A stretch of DNA of 64,000 nucleotides from Pseudomonas luteola NBRC 103146 (GTDB lineage: Bacteria; Pseudomonadota; Gammaproteobacteria; Pseudomonadales; Pseudomonadaceae). Made by a program: the position numbers and the translations under genes. The notes under the pieces are model-generated. The model saw nothing but the letters and a program-made list of their open reading frames with translations. It did no database searches and had not been told where the DNA came from. The DNA lies in NCBI RefSeq assembly GCF_002091675.1, contig NZ_BDAE01000002.1, forward strand, positions 367,481-431,480, written 5' to 3'. Positions 57,084 to 64,000 of the stretch are shown here, in pieces (the stretch's first letter is position 1; each line of letters opens with the position of its first letter).

Positions 57084-57842
57084 TCAGGTATCGGACGTTG
57101 GATTAAGCAGGCTTTTCAGCTGGGCTTGCAGGTTCTCCCAGTGGGTGCCTTCCCAATAGACACGATCACAGCCCGAGCATTTCAAAAAATAATCATGACG
57201 TTCCCGCACGAGTGGCGGCAGGCTATCGAGGACGACACTCTTATCGACGGAATGAAGGGTATCGTTACAGACCAAGCACCGGCTGAAGGGCGCAGCATGG
57301 TCAGCCAGGTTGTAGCGCTCGAATACTTCGCGCAGCTGTGCCTCAGGCTTGTTTGAGCGGACGTAGCAGCCGTAGACAATCTGGCTTCGCTTGAGCAGTT
57401 CGCGGTCCCGGGTCAGGACAATATAAGGTTCTCGCGCACAATAATTGGCAATTTCATTGTCATGAATGGCCGGATAATACAGCGTATCGAATCCAGCCAG
57501 TCGTAACAGCCGCGCTAGCGCGCCCATATGGGCATCGGCAATGAAGCGAAACGCCGTTAGCCGATCGCGCAAGGGGACAGCATCTTCTACTTCCAAACGA
57601 TAAAAGGGCGGGTAGACCGCTATCCGATCATCCTGTTGTATCAGGTAGTCAAATCCTACGGATTTACCATTGACCAGAATGAACTCGACTTCTGGATGCG
57701 GAACGCCCAACGCCTCGATCATGTGTTTGACGGTGGAATTCGGGTTGCAGCTGAGCGTAAAGCTGCGTTGGCGGTGAGCTGGAGGTAAAAAGTTATTGAG
57801 GCGTGCGTAGAAACGAAATGTCGCGTTGTTCATACGCGCCAT
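57084..57842 (-). CDS. Ub-Mut7-C domain protein (ubiquitin-like plus Mut7-C RNase domain)
   Basis: The 252-residue protein has an N-terminal ubiquitin/ThiS-like domain (FRFYARLNNFLPP to IAVYPPFY), then a PIN-fold Mut7-C domain (FIADAHMGALARLLRLAGFDT, LTRDRELL) with acidic residues for metal. It ends in a zinc ribbon (RCLVCND, then KCSGCDRVYW). Members are presumed RNases; bacterial substrates are unknown. An ATG at 57833 is an alternative start. It lies 61 nt after osmE on the same strand and 13 nt before the SGNH gene. Confidence 0.88.
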   Translation of the reverse strand: MARMNNATFRFYARLNNFLPPAHRQRSFTLSCNPNSTVKHMIEALGVPHPEVEFILVNGKSVGFDYLIQQDDRIAVYPPFYRLEVEDAVPLRDRLTAFRFIADAHMGALARLLRLAGFDTLYYPAIHDNEIANYCAREPYIVLTRDRELLKRSQIVYGCYVRSNKPEAQLREVFERYNLADHAAPFSRCLVCNDTLHSVDKSVVLDSLPPLVRERHDYFLKCSGCDRVYWEGTHWENLQAQLKSLLNPTSDT

Positions 57843-57903
57843 CCGGTCGTATCAGACATGACACGACCGGAAGCGGTCGTTACCGAAAGCGTAGAGCGGC
57901 TAA

Positions 57904-58236
57904 TCAATAATGATCGGCCGATTCGCATGTTTCGAAACCTTTGCTATCGACGCGACCTGCGCTGTCAAAGCCTACCGAATACACCTGCTCTTTGCCGTCT
58001 CTGTTGAGTACGTAGTTATTGCAGGAGCCTGGTTTGACCTTGCGTGTGTATTGGGTGGATGGGGTACCACCAATCTGCAGCACCTGCTCTTTGGTCATGC
58101 CTGTCTTCACGTCGCGAACCAGTGGTTGTTCACGGTATTCAATACGATCCTTGGCCGTATCGACGTTTTCCTTGACGGAGCTACAACCAGCGGCCACGGC
58201 AGCGAGAGCAACAACGGCGAGTGTCTTCTTGTACAT
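57904..58236 (-). CDS. osmE: Osmotically inducible lipoprotein OsmE
   Basis: The 110-residue outer-membrane lipoprotein has lipobox AVAAGC (Cys18) and the SmpA/OmlA-like (BamE-type) domain (VKTGMTKEQVLQIGGTPS) with two further cysteines (GSCNNY, ETCES). It matches OsmE. OsmE is induced by high osmolarity in E. coli; I see no specific signal here. A small hairpin (ACGACCG/CGGTCGT, 57863-57880) follows without a U tract. Confidence 0.92.
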   Translation of the reverse strand: MYKKTLAVVALAAVAAGCSSVKENVDTAKDRIEYREQPLVRDVKTGMTKEQVLQIGGTPSTQYTRKVKPGSCNNYVLNRDGKEQVYSVGFDSAGRVDSKGFETCESADHY

Positions 58237-58419
58237 ATGATTCTCCTATAAGGTCGTTGATGACCGGTCACTTCTTTGAGCGTGCCGTTGCCCAGAAATT
58301 CACTGAATTCGTGATGTTCAACGAAACGGTCTCAAATAAAGAGGCGTACCCTAGGAAGAAACAACCGTGATGATTGAGATCCAACGGTTGACTGGTCAGA
58401 GGGTAATTCTGGGAGTGGC

Positions 58420-59304
58420 ATGAGCGAGCATCAAAACCTGACCCGCTATCCGCTAGTGTTGGTCCATGGTCTGCTGGGGTTTGTGGAAATTGCAGGCTAT
58501 CCATACTGGTATGGCATCGTTTCGGCGTTGGAGTCCATGGGGGTCAAGGTCTATCCGGTACGGCTTTCCGGTGCTCATAGCAACGAAGTGCGGGGGGAAC
58601 AGCTGCTTGCGCTTATCGAGGATATCGTGCGCGACAGCAAGGCCGAGCGGGTCAATCTGATCGGTCACAGTCAAGGTGCCCTGACCGCGCGCTACGCAGC
58701 CGCCATTCGTCCTGAGCGGGTTGCGTCAGTCACCTCTGTAGCAGGTCCCAATCATGGGTCGGAGCTGGCCGATATGCTCCAGCTCTCCATGCGTACCAGT
58801 AGTCTGAAGGCGCATCTGGCCGCTGAGTATGTTCAATGCATGGCCAAGTTCATGGCCTTTCTGGATCGCAGTAATGGTTATCCCCAGAGCGCGATTGCCA
58901 GTCATGAGTCACTTACTACCGAAGGCGTGGCAGCATTCAACGATAAATACCCGCAAGGACTTCCCGCTACCTGGGGCGGTGAAGGTGCTCCTGTCGTCAA
59001 TGACGTCCGTTATTACTCCTGGTCCGGCATTCTGGTGCCGGAGCTGACGGACCGAGGTGCCAATCGGCTCGACCCTACCCATAGCATGTGTGTACGCCTG
59101 TCTCGTTGCTTCGAGCTGGAAGCAGATCAAAACGATGGATTCGTTGGGCGATTCAGTTCACATTTGGGGAAAGTCATCCGCTCCGATTATCCGCTTGATC
59201 ACCTCGATATCATCAATCAACTGGCCGGTGCGATAGGGCATGGCGTCAATCCGGTAGCGCTCTACACCGACCATGCGCTTCGCCTGAAAGCCGACGGACT
59301 TTGA
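58420..59304 (+). CDS. Family I.1-type triacylglycerol lipase without signal peptide
   Basis: The 294-residue alpha/beta hydrolase has the oxyanion motif LVHGLLGF, the nucleophile GHSQG (Ser84), Asp239 in DQNDGFVG and His261 in PLDHLDIINQ, as in Pseudomonas LipA. It has no signal peptide (starts MSEHQNLTRYPLVLVHG), and no lif foldase gene is nearby. Some family I.1 enzymes (P. fragi, Proteus) lack a foldase. The conserved disulfide Cys near residue 190 is absent. It may be intracellular or exported by the type I or another route. Confidence 0.9.
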   Translation: MSEHQNLTRYPLVLVHGLLGFVEIAGYPYWYGIVSALESMGVKVYPVRLSGAHSNEVRGEQLLALIEDIVRDSKAERVNLIGHSQGALTARYAAAIRPERVASVTSVAGPNHGSELADMLQLSMRTSSLKAHLAAEYVQCMAKFMAFLDRSNGYPQSAIASHESLTTEGVAAFNDKYPQGLPATWGGEGAPVVNDVRYYSWSGILVPELTDRGANRLDPTHSMCVRLSRCFELEADQNDGFVGRFSSHLGKVIRSDYPLDHLDIINQLAGAIGHGVNPVALYTDHALRLKADGL

Positions 59305-59622
59305 CAGCGCACGGCCAAATGTCGTGCAGACTCAACAGCTTGCCGATCTGAGCTCGTTATTCAAGCTGGCACTCGAAATGCCGGTTGGTCAGCACACTGA
59401 TTCCTCCTCCTGCTCAAGAAGAGTCCTGTCTGCCGTTTAAGCGCTGAAATGACCCCTTGTCGGCTTGTTGGTCTATCTATAGATGACATTAAAAAAAGTG
59501 CCTATCCTTCCGATTTAAAAGGAAGAAATACTGATTTGGACATCGTACGCGCTATCTAAACATGCGCTGCATTGGTATCGTTATAATATTTCAAAATATT
59601 ACTTGCTACGTCAGAGGGTCGC
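59305..59622 (+). other. 318-nt gene-free region upstream of the amidase gene
   Basis: Its second half is clearly AT-richer than the surroundings. A perfect -10 hexamer TATAAT (59582-59587) lies 36 nt before the amidase start, but no good -35 is present. An inverted repeat CTTCC/GGAAG is near 59508-59524. Nothing coding is seen. Confidence 0.55.
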
Positions 59623-60834
59623 ATGAATCGCCGCCGCTTGCTCAACCTGCTCCTGGCCAGCCTGACACTACCCGCTGCTTTTCCAGTGCTGGCGCTTCCT
59701 CAGCGTCTGACCAGCGCACGCGCCTGGTTGGATTCGGATAAATTTCGCCTGGTTTTCGATCTGAGCGGCCCTGTCCGATTCAAGACGTTCAGACTTAGTG
59801 CGCCTGACCGGATCATTCTGGATCTGGCCAATACGCAACAGGTAGCCGCACTCAACAATGTGCCGCTCAAGAATACCCCGGTGCGCTCCATTCGAAGTGC
59901 CCCGTTCGGCTCATCCGATACCCGTGTCGTCCTCGAACTTTCCCAGCCGGTTACCCTGGATAGCTTCCTGCTCGGGCCTGCCGAGAATGCAGGGCATCGT
60001 CTGGTGCTGGATCTCAAGCCTGCCCAGGTACCTAGCATCCCTGTACCGGAGCCTGAGGCAATGCTCGCATCAGCCCCCGTCGTGACAAGGGCTGGCAAAG
60101 GCCGCGACATTATTGTGGTCGTCGATGCCGGTCACGGTGGCAAGGACCCAGGCGCGCTGAGCCAACGCGGGGACCGCGAGAAGGATGTCGCCTTAATCAT
60201 TGCGCAAAATCTTGCGCGCATGATCAATCAGCAGAAGGGCTACAAGGCCAAGCTGGTACGTAACGATGACTTCTTCGTTCCGCTGCGCAAGCGTGTGGAT
60301 GTTGCGCGCAAGTACAACGCAGACATGTTCATCTCCGTGCATGCCGATGCTGCGCCGCGCCGCACGGCTTCAGGAGCTTCGGTATATGCCCTGTCCGAAC
60401 ATGGGGCGACCTCGACAACGGCACGCTGGCTGGCCAACAAGGAAAACGATGTCGACCTGATTGGTGCCAATGAGATCCTGAAAAACAAGGATCCGGTCCT
60501 GGCGGGCGTACTGCTGGATATGTCCATGAATGCCACGATCTCGTCGAGTCTCGATCTGGGAGACCGTGTCCTGAACAGCCTATCCAATGTCACAGGTCTG
60601 CATCTGAAACGCGTCGAGCAGGCCGGTTTTGCCGTGCTCAAGTCGCCGGATATTCCGTCGATTCTGGTGGAGACCGGCTTCATGTCGAATGATCGGGACA
60701 GCCAAAAGCTTCTGAACCCACGTCATCAGAAGGAGTTAGCCCAATCCATTTTTGGCGGTATCCATCATTATTTCAGTGAGCGTCCGCCGACAGGAACCTA
60801 TCTGTCCAGTATCAAGGAACAGGCCACCGGCTAA
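59623..60834 (+). CDS. amiC: N-acetylmuramoyl-L-alanine amidase, AmiC type
   Basis: The enzyme cleaves peptide stems from peptidoglycan during cell separation. The 403-residue protein has a twin-arginine-like export signal (MNRRRLLNLLLASLTLPAA), an AMIN domain (about 30-130) and an Amidase_3 domain (about 165-390). The latter has zinc residues in DAGHGGKDPGA, GDREKDVAL and ISVHADA, and the catalytic Glu in ILVETGFMSN. The long insert between ISVHADA and ILVETGF fits the autoinhibitory helix released by EnvC/NlpD-type activators. No LysM domain; no mutL neighbour. Confidence 0.93.
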   Translation: MNRRRLLNLLLASLTLPAAFPVLALPQRLTSARAWLDSDKFRLVFDLSGPVRFKTFRLSAPDRIILDLANTQQVAALNNVPLKNTPVRSIRSAPFGSSDTRVVLELSQPVTLDSFLLGPAENAGHRLVLDLKPAQVPSIPVPEPEAMLASAPVVTRAGKGRDIIVVVDAGHGGKDPGALSQRGDREKDVALIIAQNLARMINQQKGYKAKLVRNDDFFVPLRKRVDVARKYNADMFISVHADAAPRRTASGASVYALSEHGATSTTARWLANKENDVDLIGANEILKNKDPVLAGVLLDMSMNATISSSLDLGDRVLNSLSNVTGLHLKRVEQAGFAVLKSPDIPSILVETGFMSNDRDSQKLLNPRHQKELAQSIFGGIHHYFSERPPTGTYLSSIKEQATG

Positions 60835-60926
60835 GAAAAAGACGCTTGGGTTTCTGTGCACGGGCACGGTATTTTTTCTTGATCCGCGGTAAAGTGTGCG
60901 CTTTCATGTCCACAAGGAAAGCGCAC

Positions 60927-61193
60927 ATGGCCAACCCCGCTGCTCGTCTCTCCGACGTCAACGCCTGCCCCATGACGGGCCACGGCCCCAACCCGACCAT
61001 GACTGGCTCCCCCGACGTTCTGATCAACTCCCTACCTGCCTTGCGTGTCGGTGACTCCAGCGCTTGCGGTGATACCGTGGCGGTAGGAAGTGCTACCGTA
61101 TTCGTCAATGGCCAGCCGCTGGCTTACCTGGGCAGCGCCACCGCCCATGGTGGCGTGATCATCACAGGCTCCGGTGATGTTCTGACAGGCTGA
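60927..61193 (+). CDS. Orphan PAAR-domain protein
   Basis: The 88-residue protein matches PAAR type VI secretion spike-tip proteins: PAARLSDVNACPMTGHG (Cys14, His19), then SPDVLINSLPALRVGDSSACGD (Cys47) and GSATAHGGVIITGSG (His74), giving ligands for one zinc. It has no toxin extension, and no vgrG, hcp or effector gene is nearby in the window. The ATG at 60927 has AAGGAA 9 nt upstream; the in-frame ATG at 60906 is less likely. Confidence 0.87.
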   Translation: MANPAARLSDVNACPMTGHGPNPTMTGSPDVLINSLPALRVGDSSACGDTVAVGSATVFVNGQPLAYLGSATAHGGVIITGSGDVLTG

Positions 61194-61202
61194 TCGGAAG
61201 GC

Positions 61203-61658
61203 CTAGTAGATCGGGATGTACAGGTTTACTTCAGAGGCTGGGTTATCCGGCCCCTTGAAGTGCTCGTCGTACCGCTCGAAGCTGACAGCTTTCTTCGGTT
61301 CCAGACCACGCTCAGGCAGGACGCGGGCATACAGATACTCGTAGGTATCTGGGAGCGTGTCTGTCGTTCCGATGTGGGTGAACTGCAGATATTTCTGCGC
61401 AGGCACCGTGTAACGGAGCATGCCTTCCGGTACGGGTGTGTTCTCGTCGACCTTTATACCGGCCAGATAGCGCAGCACACCGGGGGGCGGACTGAGTGTC
61501 AGACCGAACCACTGTTGCGGGGCGCTAGGCAATTGCAGCTCGGCTAGCCGATGCGTAACGTCATGCCAGAGCTGTGCAATGCTGCCGCCCTGGCCATCGC
61601 CCGTGTACTCCAGGCCCACGACGGTAAACGCTGGAAGCTCGGTGATACTGAGCGGCAT
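61203..61658 (-). CDS. GyrI-like small-molecule-binding domain protein
   Basis: The 151-residue single-domain protein of the GyrI/AraC effector-binding type (SHS2 fold) has MPLSITELPAFTVVGLEYTG at the start, a middle with LRYTVPAQKYLQFTHIG, and the C-terminal NPASEVNLYIPI ending. There is no DNA-binding domain, so it is a free binding protein rather than a regulator; some relatives are drug-binding or hydrolytic. The ATG at 61658 follows AAGGAGA. Confidence 0.87.
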   Translation of the reverse strand: MPLSITELPAFTVVGLEYTGDGQGGSIAQLWHDVTHRLAELQLPSAPQQWFGLTLSPPPGVLRYLAGIKVDENTPVPEGMLRYTVPAQKYLQFTHIGTTDTLPDTYEYLYARVLPERGLEPKKAVSFERYDEHFKGPDNPASEVNLYIPIY

Positions 61659-61777
61659 GGTGGTCTCCTTGTAGATAGAGGCGTCGCGCCTGGACAGGCC
61701 CATGAGGAATATTTCCAGTTGAGCCTGTTTCGATGGGTCGAGTTCAACTGCCTTGATAGGTCAGGTTGCTGTATGGC

Positions 61778-63043
61778 CTAGCCGTAGCGCTTGAAGGCCT
61801 CGATGGCAAGACCGCTACCAATGCTGCCGAACTGATCGCCTTCTGCCTTGCGCGCCTGGGGCAGCAATTGGTCAATGCTGTGGCGCAGCGCCGGAATACC
61901 ACTCGAGCCGCCGGTATAAAAGACCGTATTGATCTGCTCATGGGAAACGCCTGCCGAGGCCAGCAGTTGATTGACGCTTGCCTGAATACGCGCCAGTAGC
62001 TGAGCGATCGACTCCTCGAACAATGGGCGGGTCAGTTCAGCAGACAAGTCCTTCTCGATATGCGACAGGTCCAGACTCAACCGATCGGCATGGGTCAGTT
62101 CTATCTTGCTGTTTTCTACCTGAATCGCGAGCCAGTGCCCGGCGCGCTGCTCGATCAGCTTGAACAGCCGATCCATCCCGGCCGTGTCCTGAGCGTCGTA
62201 GCGCATGTCCTTGAGGGCAAGCTGTGCCTTCTGACTGTATACGGTATTGATGGTGTGCCAGGTCGCCAGGTTGATGAAGTGGCTGGTAGGCATCAGTGCC
62301 TGGCTTTTCATCAGGCTGCCATAGCCGAAAAGCGGCATGACGCCCTGCAGGCTAAGCTGCTTGTCAAAGTCGGTACCACCGATGTGTACCCCGCCGGTGG
62401 CGAGAATATCCGATTGTCGATCCGCCAGCTGCCGGCGCTCGGGTGACAGACGTACCAGGGAAAAGTCGGACGTACCGCCGCCAATGTCGACGATCAGCAC
62501 CAGCTCTTCCTGATTCAGTGTTCGCTCGTAGTCGAATGCTGCCGCGATAGGCTCGAATTGAAAGGAAATGTCCTTAAAGCCTAGCTTTTGCGCTACGGCA
62601 ACCAATGTGTCCTGAGCTTCGCGGTCGGCGGTTTCATCATCATCCACAAAGTAAACAGGGCGGCCCAACACGACACTGTCGAACTCACGTCCGGCCGTGG
62701 CTTCGGCGCGGCTTTTCAGCGTACCGAGAAACAGGCCAAGCAGGTCCTTGAAAGGCAGGGCACTGCCTAGAATGCTGGTTTCGCTCTTGAGCAGCTTGGA
62801 GCCGAGCAGGCTCTTGAGCGAGCGCATGAGGCGTCCTTCATAGCCTTCCAGGTATTCATGAAGCGCCAGACGGCCGTAGACGGGACGGCGCTCTTCCACA
62901 TTGAAGAAAATGACCGAGGGAAGCGTCACCTTGCCGTCTTCTAAAGGTATGAGGATATCCGAGTCGGGCCGCAGCCAGCCGACGGTGGAGTTCGACGTGC
63001 CAAAGTCGATACCACAGGCACGTGCGGGTAAAGCGATAGTCAT
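61778..63043 (-). CDS. yegD: Hsp70-family protein, YegD type
   Basis: The 421-residue actin/Hsp70 ATPase-domain protein lacks the substrate-binding domain. Phosphate loops appear as GIDFGTSNSTVGW and VDIGGGTSDFSL, and the adenosine motif as YTGGSSGIPALRHSI. It matches E. coli YegD (about 450 aa). A chaperone-like role is assumed from the fold only; no DnaJ or nucleotide-exchange partner is encoded nearby. Confidence 0.9.
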   Translation of the reverse strand: MTIALPARACGIDFGTSNSTVGWLRPDSDILIPLEDGKVTLPSVIFFNVEERRPVYGRLALHEYLEGYEGRLMRSLKSLLGSKLLKSETSILGSALPFKDLLGLFLGTLKSRAEATAGREFDSVVLGRPVYFVDDDETADREAQDTLVAVAQKLGFKDISFQFEPIAAAFDYERTLNQEELVLIVDIGGGTSDFSLVRLSPERRQLADRQSDILATGGVHIGGTDFDKQLSLQGVMPLFGYGSLMKSQALMPTSHFINLATWHTINTVYSQKAQLALKDMRYDAQDTAGMDRLFKLIEQRAGHWLAIQVENSKIELTHADRLSLDLSHIEKDLSAELTRPLFEESIAQLLARIQASVNQLLASAGVSHEQINTVFYTGGSSGIPALRHSIDQLLPQARKAEGDQFGSIGSGLAIEAFKRYG

Positions 63044-63172
63044 GGTGCTGGTCCATCCAGAAGCAGCCGCACAGTTTATCGCGACTTGCCGAACCTGTCC
63101 GCTCGGTCAGGCAAAAGGCTCGGTTAGCATGCTGCACGATGTTACGTTGTCATCTTCTGTTTGGGAGTAGCC

Positions 63173-63943
63173 ATGCCGTTTCATCTACAAATGTTGCTTC
63201 CCGGACTTTTGCTGGCGCTGGGCTATGGGCTGGGCGATATTGACGAAGCGGGGTTGTTGACCGGAGCACTTTATGTCGGCTGGGTGCTGAGCGAGGGGCG
63301 GTTGCCGTCCTGGCTATGGTGGTTTGGGGCATTGGCATCCAGTGTTGCGCTCGCCATTCATGTCGCGCCGGGATTCTCTCCTCATGTGCTCGGCGGGCCG
63401 CTGCAATACAGCCCGGACGCCGGGCCAGTGTGGCTAAGGTTAAGCTGGGATAAGGCACTGGTGGGAGTGACGCTACTGGCCTGGTGGCTTGGCAAGGCGG
63501 TTCCGTACGATACGCGGCGTATGCTGCAGGTCAGGCCATGCGTGCTGATTGCTGTCGGTACTCTTGCCGTAGTGCCTGCCCTAGCGTTAGGAATGGGATT
63601 AGTGGCCTTCCAGCCCAAATGGCCAGCACTGTTCTGGACCTGGTTTTCTCTTAATCTGGGCGTTGCGGTACTGGCGGAGGAGCTGCTGTTTCGAGCCCTG
63701 CTGCAGCGCGGGTTGATTGATCGGTTTGGGTTCTGGGCAGGTCTGTTGGTAACGGCAGTCTTGTTTGGCATGGCGCACTGGCCATTCAGTGCCGGTTTTG
63801 CCTTGGTTGCTGCCGTGGCGGCTCTGGGGTACGGCGCGATATTCGAGCGGAGTGGACGGCGACTGAGTATGGCCGTGGCCTTGCATTTGGCTGTCAATGT
63901 GCTGCATGTTCTGCTGCTCAGCTATCCGCTGCGATTGTCCTAG
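63173..63943 (+). CDS. CPBP-family intramembrane glutamic protease (Abi/CAAX-like)
   Basis: The 256-residue membrane protein has about seven hydrophobic spans and the CPBP signature motifs: EELLFRALLQRG (E-E-x3-R), FGMAHW (His) and ALHLAVNVL (H-x3-N). Members are Rce1-like proteases; substrates in Pseudomonas are not known. The ATG at 63173 has GGGAG 5 nt upstream; a TTG at 63161 is an alternative. It diverges from yegD. Confidence 0.9.
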   Translation: MPFHLQMLLPGLLLALGYGLGDIDEAGLLTGALYVGWVLSEGRLPSWLWWFGALASSVALAIHVAPGFSPHVLGGPLQYSPDAGPVWLRLSWDKALVGVTLLAWWLGKAVPYDTRRMLQVRPCVLIAVGTLAVVPALALGMGLVAFQPKWPALFWTWFSLNLGVAVLAEELLFRALLQRGLIDRFGFWAGLLVTAVLFGMAHWPFSAGFALVAAVAALGYGAIFERSGRRLSMAVALHLAVNVLHVLLLSYPLRLS

Positions 63944-64000
63944 CTTGCATCGGTAGGCATGTTCATGGCGTCTGAATCCTCAGTCCGGCGTCCCGATGGT

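Overview
The window is 64 kb of chromosomal core-type DNA from a gammaproteobacterium, most likely Pseudomonas in the broad sense. The reasons are gene content and order: prfA-prmC-moeB-murI; hemH followed by uraA-upp, hpt, a WbuC cupin and a PA4642-family gene; a PagL-type lipid A deacylase; a ttgABC/mexAB-oprM efflux operon; an ahcY with an S-adenosylhomocysteine (SAH) riboswitch; and a Mn2+ exporter behind a yybP-ykoY leader. Coding density is high, with no rRNA, tRNA, CRISPR array, prophage or insertion sequence seen. All genes look intact, except that prfA is cut by the left window edge.

Layout. 1-3.9 kb: translation termination (prfA, prmC), moeB, glutamate racemase and pagL. 3.9-10.6 kb: a three-gene minus-strand operon (TudS-YbgA fusion, MerR/LitR-like regulator, phrB photolyase) behind a visible LitR/PplR-type operator; then a bacterial renalase, a TIGR01777 epimerase and hemH. 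10.6-14.1 kb: uracil and hypoxanthine salvage (uraA, upp, hpt). 14.1-24.1 kb: small housekeeping genes, including a YajG lipoprotein, PlsC-like acyltransferases, a SRAP protein missing its catalytic residues, an M48 lipoprotein protease, the Mn exporter with its riboswitch, rsmC, a 2-hydroxyacid dehydrogenase, acpH and an ODP-type metallo-hydrolase. 24.1-28.4 kb: slyD and a redox group (glutathione peroxidase, cysZ, a peroxiredoxin with an OxyR-like site, trxB). 28.4-33 kb: bioA, then a periplasmic flavin oxidase, a cytochrome b561 and a YceI protein. 33-39.2 kb: ttgABC with a TtgR-type operator but no adjacent repressor gene. 39.2-43.9 kb: rhlE, and the methyl-cycle pair ahcY-metF under the SAH riboswitch. 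44-49.9 kb: a thioesterase, a RutR-like TetR regulator, NCS1 and NCS2 nucleobase transporters, a YfcE-type phosphoesterase and a DedA protein. 49.9-64 kb: a DUF4124 protein, a PAS-GAF-PAS-GGDEF-EAL protein, ilvD, a secreted SGNH hydrolase, a Mut7-C protein, osmE, a family I.1 lipase without signal peptide, an AmiC-type amidase, an orphan PAAR protein, a GyrI-like protein, a YegD-type Hsp70 and a CPBP protease.

The most informative signals beyond the genes are regulatory: the LitR/PplR-type operator on the photolyase operon, the TtgR-type operator, the OxyR-like tetrad, two metabolite or metal riboswitches, and several unassigned perfect inverted repeats. No wholly new multi-gene system could be demonstrated. 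The best candidates for new biology are the light-type operon carrying a TudS-YbgA fusion, the degenerate SRAP protein, and the flavin oxidase/b561/YceI group.
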